Source: Siniperca chuatsi (Eukaryota; Chordata; Actinopteri; Centrarchiformes; Sinipercidae). Taken from it: a stretch of DNA of 64,000 bases. The stretch lies in the NCBI RefSeq assembly GCF_020085105.1, contig NC_058062.1:7429945-7493944 (forward strand). Reading direction: 5' to 3'. Numbering within the stretch: the stretch's first letter is position 1; each line of letters begins with the position of its first letter. The notes beneath the pieces were generated by a model. The model searched no databases. It had not been told where the DNA came from and saw nothing but the letters and a program-made list of their open reading frames with translations. This document shows positions 14,183 to 27,631 of this stretch, piece after piece. The position numbers and the translations under genes were made by a program.

Positions 14183-14370
14183 TCACACTTATTTTGTTTT
14201 ATACTTATACCCACTTGGTACTTAATTTATTTTCTGACCTGTATTATAGAGTGTAGTGTATTTTTTTTTCTTAGTACTTCTATTCCTGTGTGCACTGACG
14301 TGATAGTGAGCTGCTGTAGCAAAAGAGTTTCCCCTCTGGGATCAATAAAGTATTTCTGATTCTGATTCTA
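14183..14370 (+). mobile_element. LINE 3'-tail fragment
   Basis: The sequence ends GGGATCAATAAAGTATTTCTGATTCTGATTCT, a characteristic non-LTR retrotransposon tail in teleosts. It aligns along about 185 bases with a second copy at 31765-31980, including the shared core CTTAGTACTTCTATTC and GACGTGATAGTGAGC. Only the 3' untranslated end is present. The clade (L2/CR1-like or Rex-like) cannot be decided here. Confidence 0.65.
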
Positions 14371-14819
14371 ATTGAAAGGTTAAACAGGTAGAGTGCATAG
14401 TGTACTGGGTTTTTTTTTTGTCTCAGAAGCTAAATTTAATTATAAGGGCATACCACATCACAGCAGTCACAGAAAGTCTAGTTTATACACCTCCAAAAAT
14501 ATATGTAATTTACACTTACATCATTGATCATTTATGTCACTGGAAGTATAAACAAGTCCCCCCACACACATCCACCCCCCTCAAATGTAATGTTTCCCAG
14601 ATGTCTCAATGGGAAAAATCAAACTATACTAAACAAGGACATGAGAAAAAAATGGGAGGACTCCAGGTGGCTGATAACAGGAAGATGTTTAGGATTAACT
14701 GGCCTTGTGATAGTGAAAGACATGAAAACATTGAGAAGAAGAATTTTCACGTGCCTCCATCTTATCCTCTTTTCTTCAGCTGCTCTCTATTGAAGCAGAA
14801 CTTTAGTGAGCCGGGCTCC

Positions 14820-17067
14820 ATGGACAAGAAGGTGGTGCTGATCACAGGCTGCTCCTCGGGAATCGGTCTCAGCCTGGCTGTCCGGCTAGCCTCTGACCCC
14901 AACAAAACATTCAAAGGTAACCACAGCTGACATCGACCAGTGATGGTCTTTTATTGTATTCCTGACGTGCTAAAGTGTCTTCATAGAGAGGTTGCACTGA
15001 GCCAGGAACTGTTGATGTTAAAGACGTAAGCACACAGTGACACTGTACAGTATGTAATGTTGTACTGTATGTGCTGAATGTGATACTAGGCTAAACAAAT
15101 AACTATATATATATTCTGCAACATATATGTGATTTGTATAAATAGCAAAACATTTAAAACCATTATGAAAACCATTCACTATTCCTTTTTAGGCCAATGT
15201 GTGTATTCCTTTTTATATCTGTATCAAAAAATGCCACTAAGTGCTGCTTTCTGTTTAGTCTATGCCACAATGAGAAACCTGGCCAAGAAGGAACGTCTTC
15301 TAGAGTGTGTGAAAGGCCTGCACAGGGATACCTTGGACATACTCCAAATGGACGTGACCGACCGGCAGTCTATCCTGGATGCGAGGGACAGGGTTGTGGA
15401 GAAGAGAGTGGACATTCTGGGTATGCTCTTGTGTCAGTGTGTTCTGATTAAGATTGTAATTTGTGTGTGTTAATGGGCTTATCCTCACTACTAACAGTGT
15501 GCAATGCTGGTGTGGGTTTGATGGGGCCGCTGGAGGTGCAGTCCTTGGACTCGATGAGGCATATTTTGGAGGTCAACCTCCTCGGTACCATCCAGACCAT
15601 CCAGGCTTTCCTGCCAGACATGAAGGCTCAGAGCCAGGGCCGCATTCTGGTCACTGGCAGCACTGGAGGGCTTCACGGTGAGACAAGTAAATTCTCGAGT
15701 AATCATTAAATGTCAACAGTGTTCCACATGTGCAGTTTTTGTAATGATTTGACAGAAATCACAAAAACAAATCATGCTGATGCTTGCTGCCATGCATGAA
15801 ATTTCCAAAATAACCCATCTTCGTACTTCACGCTCTCTTACAGGTCTCCCTTTTAATGAGGTGTACTGTGCCAGTAAATTTGCAATAGAGGGAGCATGTG
15901 AGAGTTTGGCTGTCCTCCTGCAGCACTTCAATATCCAGTGAGTTTTAAAGTTAGCTGCATCTTGTTTCCTGTAACTGTAAATATGGAGAGACTATTGATT
16001 TGGTGCATCATCCCGTAGTGTGAGTCTCATTGAGTGTGGTCCAGTCAACACTGACTTCCTGGTCAACCTGCAGAAGGCGGAGCTTGGGGATGCATCTCTC
16101 CAACAGGTTGATACCCGCACACTCAGCCTCTATGAAAAATACCTGCAGCACTGTGGCTCCGTTTTCCAAAATGCAGCACAGGACACAGAGGACATCGTAA
16201 AGGTATGTTGTATGTCTACAGTATAACTGCATCAGACACATGAAACAATTCTGGGTGTGTGAGTGAAGTTTAAGTGCTGGTTTCTAGTTATACCCTTTTA
16301 CACCACTCTGAAACATTTTCTTTGGTCTGCTATCTAAAAATAAAATAATGTTCGCTAGCTGTGGATATGGAGGAGCCTCTCACCGGTCACACTTTGTGCA
16401 AGACTTTGAACTCCTCCTTTATGAATTGCACAATTCCACATTTGTATTTGCATGGGACAGTGGTGGAATGTAACTAAGCACATTTATTCAGGTACTGTAC
16501 TTAAGTACAAATATTAACTTCTTACAATACATTCATTTAACAGCTACAGTTACTCAATTTTACATCCAAAACCTATGATGTGCTAATAAAATATGATCAG
16601 TAATAATCCTCCAATTATATAATAATATAACGCAGACAGGGGCCACTCTGCATCTAGTACTTTCCTTTGATACTTAAAATGCATTTTTCTGCTAGAACTA
16701 CTTTTATTTTTACTTGATTTTTACCTGAAGTAAAATTTTGAATGATGTTCTTTCACTTGTAATGGTGTATTTTATATAGCTACTTTTACTTTAGTAGAGG
16801 ATCAGAATAATGATATAGGTTGAGTTTATCACAAGCTTACAAAATGTAACGGGTCAATATAAGAGCACCTCTACATTTAACCACTGTGGTATGTTTATTT
16901 TTGTCTCCAAGGTATTTCTAGATGCCATCCAGTCACCCAGCCCTGCATTCAGATACTTCACCAGTGGTGTCGTGCCACCTCTTAGCAAACTGAAGATCAC
17001 AGAACCAGATGGCTCGTGGTACATCAGTGCTATGAGCAAAATCATTTTCTCAGCTGAGGAACAATAA
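14820..17067 (+). CDS. hsd17b1: 17-beta-hydroxysteroid dehydrogenase type 1
   Basis: Short-chain dehydrogenase that reduces estrone to estradiol (and androstenedione to testosterone in some fish) with NADPH in gonadal cells; the role is known from the family. Six coding exons: 14820-14916, 15259-15420, 15498-15677, 15844-15937, 16019-16202 and 16912-17067, all with GT-AG borders and in phase, giving 290 residues. Visible motifs are the cofactor glycine motif TGCSSGIG (residues 9-16), CNAGVG (88-93), catalytic Ser141, and Tyr154-x3-Lys158 in YCASK. The human gene also has six exons; human protein is 328 residues, so this one has a shorter tail. The start is the first ATG of the open frame and fits the family N-terminus. 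rdh8-type retinol dehydrogenases are the nearest alternative, but the LHG and [14 protein letters not shown] segments favour HSD17B1. Confidence 0.9.
16458..16809 (+). mobile_element. hAT-like MITE fragment in hsd17b1 intron 5
   Basis: It starts CAGTGGTGGAATGTAACTAAGCACATTTATTC, the left terminus shared with the copy at 45900. The right terminus (CTTCTTCCACCACTG) is missing; similarity stops at about GTAGAGGATCAGAAT. It sits within the 709-bp fifth intron, sense to the gene, and does not touch the splice sites. Confidence 0.65.
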
Positions 17068-17703
17068 TTTTGCACATCCCTTGTTTTCAACCAGGCCACT
17101 GGTGCAGACTTGCTCTTATTTACTTTAGGCGCAGAAGTTAATAATTAGCTCTTTCATTTTTGATTTCTGGAGTAAAGTTGATGCACTCTGACTCAGTGTG
17201 TTGCTCTGTGGTTGAAAGGGCAGTAAGGTCAGCGTATCGTGAGTAGAGTTCACAGGAGGGAGTGACTTCACGTTTCTATTTTTGTATGTCACTTATCAAA
17301 AGTTATATTCCTTTTCACAATATAAAGATATGAATATAAAAATAGACCATTGTCTGGTTAGTGGAGAAATATTTGGGATTATGTTTTAAGTGATACAATA
17401 GCTATTGCATTCCTCTTGTTTGATAGTGTTCTTACCACACCGGTTGGCATGTTTTCACTGGGCTAGGTGTGCTTGTGGACAGGTTTTTACCACATTTTTT
17501 ACAACAGGATTTTCTTATGTAATTTTTGATTGGCTATTTTAAGCGAACAGGAACAACCTTGTTCTGTCCTTGTTCCAAAGCATGAAATGAAAAAAAAATC
17601 TGGCTCCCAGGAATTTCTCCACTGGCAGCAAAACAAAAATATTCATGAATTTTACATGTTGTATTTCTTTTCTAGTGTCTGCTGAACTGCTTGCCTTAAA
17701 ATG

Positions 17704-17747
17704 CCCCTTGGGGGATAAATGAATAAAGTCTTTGAACTGAACTGAAA
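17704..17747 (+). repeat. LINE-like 3' tail carrying a poly(A) signal
   Basis: CCCCTTGGGGGATAAATGAATAAAGTC followed by TTGAACTGAACTGAA is typical of degenerate LINE tails in teleosts. It contains AATAAA at 17722-17727, about 655 bases after the hsd17b1 stop codon. Confidence 0.5.
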
Positions 17748-19898
17748 TGCAGATTGCAGATTGTATTGTACAGTTGTACCTTAATTACTTTGTCTCTAGC
17801 GATAGGAAACAATAGTGAATATTTCATTATAGAGGTTAAGTGTCACAAGAAATACGCTATAAGGAACACAAGGAATAATACTCAAATTCTGCATTTTTCC
17901 CTGTAAATATGTATTCATGTTAATGTCAGAAATTATATGAAACTAATTTAAATCAGGAGATACAGTATTTTGTTAAAGTGGAACAAGCACTTTTATTAAA
18001 AAAAGAAGAAAAGAGGAAAAATACTGTTCACCTAGAAGTGGATTGTCTCTCTGTCCTCTGGTCCTCTGTACATATTGCCACAAGGAATACACAAAGAGTT
18101 GGCGTCATATATTCTGTGGTAGTTCACCTTTGACATGTGGCTTTTTAATTCTTGAAGTCTAACAGGAATCTTCATGAGTCTATCTGAGAAGTTTACATAT
18201 GTTAGACAAGTGATCAAGTGATCTTATATATTTTGTACTTACTTGACACACAGTTCTGATTGGTTGGTTCAGTGAAAGCCTGAAAACACATATTCAGTGA
18301 CGTCTTCACAAACCAGTGGCATCAATACAGTGACTTCGTGACACCAGTGTAGTGCAGTTTGGAGAATTTGGTGAATGTCCTGAGACAACAAATTGCATAA
18401 ACAGACAAAAAAATTGTTATAGTTATTACCGTAATTCAAAATAACAGAAGGAAGAAATTACCTCTAGTACCCATAAAAGTATCAATAGAAATCTAAAACA
18501 GGACAATTAAAAAAGATGAAAAGTTGAGAAGAGTCTTTCTGAATTGTTGTTAGTAAATTATAAGGCCTCAGTTGGGCTTTTGAATCACTGAACTGTATAA
18601 AGTTCAGGGATCAAAGACTGAATGAGGGCCAGCTGGAACAGCTGTGTAGTTTTTGGATCAGGCTGGGGCTGGTGAGCCCATGAGTATGTTCTCTTATAAC
18701 CTGAGACAGGTTAGCTTGTCTGTACATCTACTAGTTTCGTTTCGGGCCTATCTTTGATAGGATTGACTGAGGTAGTTAAATCCCTCCATTATCAAGTGCC
18801 CTAATTCCAATCTGAAGATCCTAAAATGGATCCTGCACTACCAGTTCTGGCTGTGTTACCGCACAGCCACCTAATACTCCACTTAGAGTTGTCAGCCTTT
18901 CAGAGCGTGTAGTATTGTGCAGATCAGTATAATGAGAATTAGGTAAAGGTTGTTGTAAAATGTATTAAAATTACATTTAGTTTTCCTACTGTCATAATTT
19001 AAACCTTTTAATTTAGTCTATGTATTAGAATGCTGCTGTTTGGTGATAAATTTATTACTGCTCTGCTTTAAACATTACAAGAGTTGAATGTAGATGATGA
19101 CCTTTATTCCTGTGTAGCGCCAAAGTCCAGGTGTGTCATGAGCACAACATGTGTTTGCTTCACTTGTTCACTAGCTCAAACACACAGTATCATTTTTCGT
19201 TGGTTTGCTCCTAGAAACCTCTCAGAATCATGGGAACTCAGCTGTCAAACATTTTCAGTGATTCAATCACAAATGATTCATAAGCTTGGCTTACAATAAG
19301 GCAACACATCTGTATTTCCTTATCATTTATTTTTGGGTGTCAAGAGCAAAAATGTCAATCTCAGTTCTGTGCAGTGAGTCATGGCTTCACAATTAATTTT
19401 TTTTAAATGTAAACCTCAGACTCCCATTTGATAAAGGGTTTTGTCTAAAGGAACTCCATGTGTCTGTCTCTGAGTAAAGATTGATGAGATTAGCTCTGAC
19501 TAGTATAGTCATTATGCATCCAATAATAACAAAAATCATAAAAACAAGTTACAAAATGGTTTACAAAAAGACATAAAACCAGAACATTCTAACAATGTAT
19601 GGGTCTTTTTCTCACTATCTGTAGTTATACATCTGGTGCTGTGATTCACAAACGTTGTCATGTTTTTAAGACTCTTAAATATCCATATGTCCAAGAAATT
19701 TTCACACAAAAAAATCAACTGTAAACTCTAATTTGACAGTTTCGTCCTTCAGTAAAACCTGTAAGTCCTCTGAATCTCTTTAATTGGTTATTTTGTTAAT
19801 TTAGGAATATTACCTAACCTATCACCTTCACGAATCACCTATGAGGGCTCAAGCTCAACTTTTAAACTTTATCAACCCTTCTCTTTGATAGGCCAGAG

Positions 19899-20054
19899 CC
19901 AATCTCCCGTTACGTCACTGCTGTCCTTATTGGGCATGTGGAGCGGCTAATCAGTCAGAACAAAGCCGGGCTGCTGCTGCTGCTGCTGCGGTTAAAGTAG
20001 CCTACCGACGTCGCTCCTAAGAACCTGTATTAGCTTTTACACTTAAACTGCACC
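19899..20054 (+). promoter_or_regulatory. Likely coq10 promoter and 5' UTR
   Basis: In the 155 bases before the coq10 ATG there is a CCAAT box (19899-19903), a cyclic-AMP response-type element TTACGTCA (19910-19917), an inverted CCAAT box ATTGG (19929-19933) and a run of CTG triplets (about 19971-19988). No TATA box is seen. This pattern fits a housekeeping mitochondrial gene; that these sites function is inference. Confidence 0.5.
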
Positions 20055-23442
<3,388 letters not shown>

Positions 23443-24769
23443 GGCGACCCCTTTGACCTCCCGTCCATCCACATCGAATGGGACCTTTTAACCAAACCCT
23501 GGACTACCTACTATCAACACTTGTTTTACACAGGAGACTGGATCTTCTTTTTGCACTCACTCATATATTATACTTGAGTTGACATGCACATGGAATATAC
23601 TTAAAACTATACTATACAACTATTTATCTATGAAACACAAGCTAATTTATTTGCTTTCTTGTACATATGTATTTATTTTAGGGATAGGAATTAATGCATG
23701 GTTTCAAAATGTTGAACACAAATGTTTTCTATGGAAAATTGTGGGATTATGTACAAAAAAGTGACTCCCGCTCAGTGCTGAAACATCTAAAAGGGTTACA
23801 AGCTTTTTTTTATACAGCATTGTTTGGCGATGGAATTAAAAAGCTTTTATTTTGGTAAACCTATGTCAAAGTTATTTATAGCATATATTTTTTCATAAGT
23901 ACTGTTTAATTTTTGATTTAATTTTTTTGATTTTACATTCCAAACAACTGATGACTATTTTAACAGCACACAGTACAAACTGAAAAATAAAATATCAGTT
24001 GGTTTTGCTACAATCATTGCCAGAAATTTGTCCCTGGTTTGCTTTTGGTTTGAATCAAACTAGATGTGCATGAGTCAGTCCTGGTGGTGTTGATGCAGAA
24101 ATGATATGAGGCAAATTCTAGATAACAGACCATGTAATTCATAATATAAACTATGCAATAAACACAAGGAGCAAAGTCCTAGCAAATCATTGGAGCCCAA
24201 AACATCTTTGTTTTCATCTTCCATTCACTCTCCACCCATTCTTCTTCCATCCATTATCCTCAGTGTAACAGAGATACCACTTAAGCTTGCTGAATGATTT
24301 CTCAAATACAGCATACTTGTCTTAAGCAGACAGTCAGCAGTCATACACTAATGGCATGCAAGTGATCCAGCAAAATGAATCAAATAAATTCATCGTGAAA
24401 GTTTGCAACACTATTGTACTCAAATGAGGAAAAAAAGTGTCAAAAACAAAACATTTCTGTGTATTGAGTTTAATTAGATAAATCATTACTATATTGACAA
24501 TTTGCCATATATTTACATGAATAACTGTCAAATATACAGTAGTATATGAGCACATGAGCAATCATCAAACAAATGAAAACAAGTAACACCAATACACTAT
24601 TTAAGTAATACAAGCCACATAAGAAAACCAAATAAACTGAAGATAAACATAAATTCAAAATTACGTAACATCAACATATAATATAATATAAATGGTGGAA
24701 AAGGGAATCATAATAATTTGACCTCACTTAACCTCCTTTATAAAAGACAATCATTTATCATTGTTGTCT

Positions 24770-25130
24770 GTCTCAAAAATTTCAGAATCCCTACAGTGAC
24801 TGCCTATTATTTTCACCTTAGTTTTTTAGATTTAAGATCTTTTTGATCATCTATAAAGTATGGCAAGGCTTGTATTGTAACTGTATGTGGCTGTAGATCT
24901 TTTAGGTCCCTGTTAACCAGAGTGCAGTCTGACATTTATGAGGCAGAGCTAACAAAATGCAGAATGCCCTGTTTGAACAAGTTTGTTAAATCAATATCAT
25001 CTTTTAAATCTGATCACATCTCAATGGACTTTATTTCTGCAAAGGTTTACAACTTCAGACCTGTAAAGCACTTTGTAAACTTTGCCTTACAGTAAAATGC
25101 TGTATATTAACACAATGTATTATTATCATT
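24770..25130 (+). mobile_element. Degraded LINE 3'-end fragment
   Basis: The text from about 24770 resembles the end of a teleost LINE reverse-transcriptase frame (a CACTGGCTGCCT-like start, ATTTAAGATCTTTTTGATC, AAAGTATGGCAAGG), now without an open frame. It ends GTAAAGCACTTTGTAAACTTTGCCTTACAGTAAAATGCTGTATAT and then ATT repeats, as in L2/CR1-like LINE tails. Assigned by pattern memory. Confidence 0.5.
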
Positions 25131-25256
25131 AATCACTTGTTGGACTTGTGTGTGTTTTCCCAACTCTCTCAACCGAGACTCAATAAAGACGACAGGTTCT
25201 TTAAGTGGGTGTTTCCTGAAACTGGTATTTCTTGTTTTGCGCAATGTCCGATGGAT

Positions 25257-25292
25257 TATAAAAGGGAGCAGGCTTGACAGAGAAAGAGTGCA
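25257..25292 (+). promoter_or_regulatory. TATA box and inferred transcription start of the C1q gene
   Basis: TATAAAA at 25257-25263 lies 58 bases before the ATG at 25321. A start of transcription about 30 bases downstream would leave a short 5' UTR of about 30 bases. This supports choosing 25321 over in-frame upstream ATGs. Confidence 0.6.
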
Positions 25293-25320
25293 TAGAAGCA
25301 GAGATTTCAAAACCACAAGG

Positions 25321-25826
25321 ATGAAGAAGATTGCAGTCTTGATTTTATCGTTCAGCTGCTATCTATGTGAAGTGCAAGTTAATGAAAACAATGACAAAGT
25401 CCGTCAGTGCTCAGGATCAACCAGCTGCTGTGACATCTACTCCCTCACTTCTATCAGTCAAAACCTGGGAGCAGTGGGAGAGAAAGTCACAAACATGGCG
25501 GAAAAAATAACACTCCTGGAGGCTAAGTTGCAAAACACTGAAAAAGAAGTCCTGGAGCTACGGAGCCTGACTGGAGGTAACATAGAGCAAATGTTTTCAT
25601 GGGATATAATAATGGGATAATAATGTTTCCCTTCATGAATTCTTACCTCTGATGTGTTTGTGGTAATTTGATGCTCTCAGGCACACCTCAGGTGGCCTTT
25701 TCTGCAGCTCTCAGGGAATCTGGCTCTGGAAACACTGGACCTTTTACCACTGCTACCCCATTACAGTATAAGAGGGTCTTCTCCAACACTGGCAATAGCT
25801 ACAATCCTTCAACAGGTAGTGTATGC

Positions 25827-25898
<72 letters not shown>

Positions 25899-26229
25899 AA
25901 TAAGAACTCATGAAATTTAAACCATTCTCCTTATTTTGGCAGGCATTTTCACAGCAGTGGTCAAAGGAATGTACTTCTTTCGATTCTCCATGTTCAACAA
26001 CCTCAATCCTGTTCCCAACTCTGTCGTGAGTCTCATGAAGAACGGTCAACGGCTGACATCTGTCTGGGACACCTCAGGGTCTGATGGCAATGACATGGGC
26101 AGCAACGCTGTGGTCATCCCCCTCGAGGTGGGAGACAATGTGTATGTGGAGCTTCTGGAAAACAGGATGGTCTATGATGATGGCATGAACTACAACACCT
26201 TCAGTGGTTTTTTGCTCTTCACTATATGA
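25321..26229 (+). CDS. Secreted C1q-domain protein, no collagen stretch
   Basis: Member of the large teleost C1q-like family; some members act in lectin-like recognition, but the job of this one is not known. Three coding exons: 25321-25576, 25681-25815 and 25943-26229, in phase, giving 225 residues. Residues 1-19 form a signal peptide (MKKIAVLILSFSCYLCEVQ). A short Cys-rich stretch (CSGSTSCCD) follows, then a heptad-like helix around residues 50-82 (VGEKVTNMAEKITLLEAKL), probably for trimerisation. The C1q jelly-roll domain runs from about residue 88 (PQVAFSAALR) to the end (TFSGFLLFTI). There are no Gly-X-Y repeats, so it resembles cerebellin-type proteins rather than C1q A/B/C chains. Intron 2 is only 127 bases and half of it is a GA microsatellite. 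Confidence 0.85.
25829..25896. repeat. (GA)34 microsatellite in C1q intron 2
   Basis: Sixty-eight bases of pure GA repeat, occupying more than half of the 127-base intron between the second and third C1q-gene exons. Confidence 0.95.
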
Positions 26230-27631
26230 TTCAAAGTACATGATTTCAGGTCTGAATGTGTCTTCATGCTTTTACAGTAAAAGGAATATACACTTTATTC
26301 ATACTGTGTTGTGTTTAGCTGAACAAGCAGCAAATTAGGAAAATGTAAATACAATTTGAGACATTTTATTAATAACATCTGGGTAACAAAATAAATACGA
26401 AACTTTCTCTGCACAGTGCCTGTTTTGTTCTATTTTCATCTCATAATGTCATGATTTAATCATTTTCTTGTACAGTTACAATGTGACTAACAGTGTGGTT
26501 ATTTGGACTGAAGGTAAACATGCACATAAGAATGGTTTGAAAAAACACAATAGAAAATAAAATAATAATATAAAAATACTGGTGCCTGTGAGGTTTTGTA
26601 TATATGCATGATTATTTTGCATGCATACACAGAATCTACCCTTGAACAATAATTTGGCTGAGTAGAAGGTGAGTGAAGGCTTGTCAGCTTTCCAGAGGGT
26701 AATTAGCTTAAATGAAACATCTGTAATAAGAAAATAAAAATTGCCATCTATGTCATCTACAACATCTACATCTTCCCCTTGCACATGTCGTGTTGTGCCT
26801 TAAGGATTCACTGCGACAGACTTGTAGAGCATGACTTCCCACCGTTTTTATTGGTAGTTTTATCCTTTATTATATCTACGGCCAATGATGGCCACTGACA
26901 ACACATGTACCTTTCAAAATAAGAGCACAGTGCAATATTAACTGAATCTAATTTGTGGATCATGCCAGCAGCTGTGCTGATGTGAACCCGTGAACTAGTC
27001 TATGAACCATATAGTCACTCAGCAGTTTCATGTTGCAGACGTTTTGTACTGAAAATTGCACTGATATTCCGTGATTTGTGATGTATACACATGGCATTAC
27101 CCTTAGACAGACTTTCTTTAATTCATCCTTTGGATAAAACCATAATACATCAATGGGTCAATCTCGGAACCCATCGACTATCGTCTGACAACGATTATCT
27201 ACATATCTGTTTATAGAGATTATTCATGGATAAAACAGAACTAACCTAGCACCGACGTTGGTTTTATTTCGCCCCGGTGCTGCAATGATGAGCAAAATAG
27301 GTAAATTAGGTAACTTGTCCTGTAATTCAAACTGTTGAGATTATTTTATTTTAAATGTTTGTTATCCACAGATTTGACGAAATACGTGATAAACTTTTAA
27401 AAACATGTATGATACAATGTATGACAGCTTGATTTCATACAGGCAGTGTAGTGAACAACCGACTAAGCCGTTAAGGGTCCTCGTCCGCTTTCGCGCTTGC
27501 GTAGTTGGCTACAGCTGCAATTGGACTACATATGACCGTCTTCCATGGTAGCAACCTTTATTCATCCATGGTAGCAACTTTTAGAACTTAATTTTTAATG
27601 GAAGTCGGCCAAGTGAACGCCTCAAAACATC
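26230..27631. other. Intergenic region, C1q gene to HMGXB3/KDZ-like gene
   Basis: It contains the C1q 3' flank (AATAAA about 160 bases after the stop), unassigned AT-rich DNA and, at the right end, the more CpG-rich start region of the next gene. No additional gene is visible. Confidence 0.55.
27542..27578. promoter_or_regulatory. Tandem CCATGGTAGCAAC motifs upstream of the KDZ-like gene
   Basis: TCCATGGTAGCAAC occurs at 27542-27555 and again at 27565-27578, 54-90 bases before the proposed ATG. The reverse complement contains GTTGCTA, like the half-site of RFX X-box elements (GTTGCC/T). The second half-site is poor, so RFX binding is only a suggestion. The repeat itself is certain. Confidence 0.4.

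Larger units (their letters stand above)
1..14819. other. Gene-poor upstream region, no supported gene
   Basis: No reading frame here combines useful length, recognisable protein family and believable splice sites. The short frames seen (the longest is about 117 residues near 11.6-11.9 kb) have low-complexity or unrecognisable translations. The stretch holds repeats, listed separately: an inverted repeat near 0.25 kb, a nested MITE at 3.1-4.0 kb, a tRNA-like repeat at 5.4 kb, an element with an internal minisatellite at 10.3-10.9 kb and a LINE tail at 14.2-14.4 kb. The rest is unassigned and could contain regulatory DNA for hsd17b1 or for a gene outside the window. Confidence 0.6.
17068..20054. 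other. Intergenic region, hsd17b1 to coq10
   Basis: This holds the hsd17b1 3' flank, a LINE-like tail near 17.7 kb and the coq10 promoter at its right end. No further protein-coding exon or RNA gene is recognisable; the small frames at 18.0-18.2, 19.1-19.3 and 19.5-19.7 kb have no family features. Confidence 0.55.
23443..25320. other. Intergenic region, coq10 to C1q gene
   Basis: The left part is the coq10 3' UTR and flank. The right part holds an old LINE fragment and the C1q gene promoter. No other gene is supported. Confidence 0.55.

Noticed and set aside
14400-14819. In-frame upstream extension of hsd17b1
   Set aside because: The added residues do not resemble the family. The ATG at 14820 gives the standard N-terminus followed at once by the cofactor motif.
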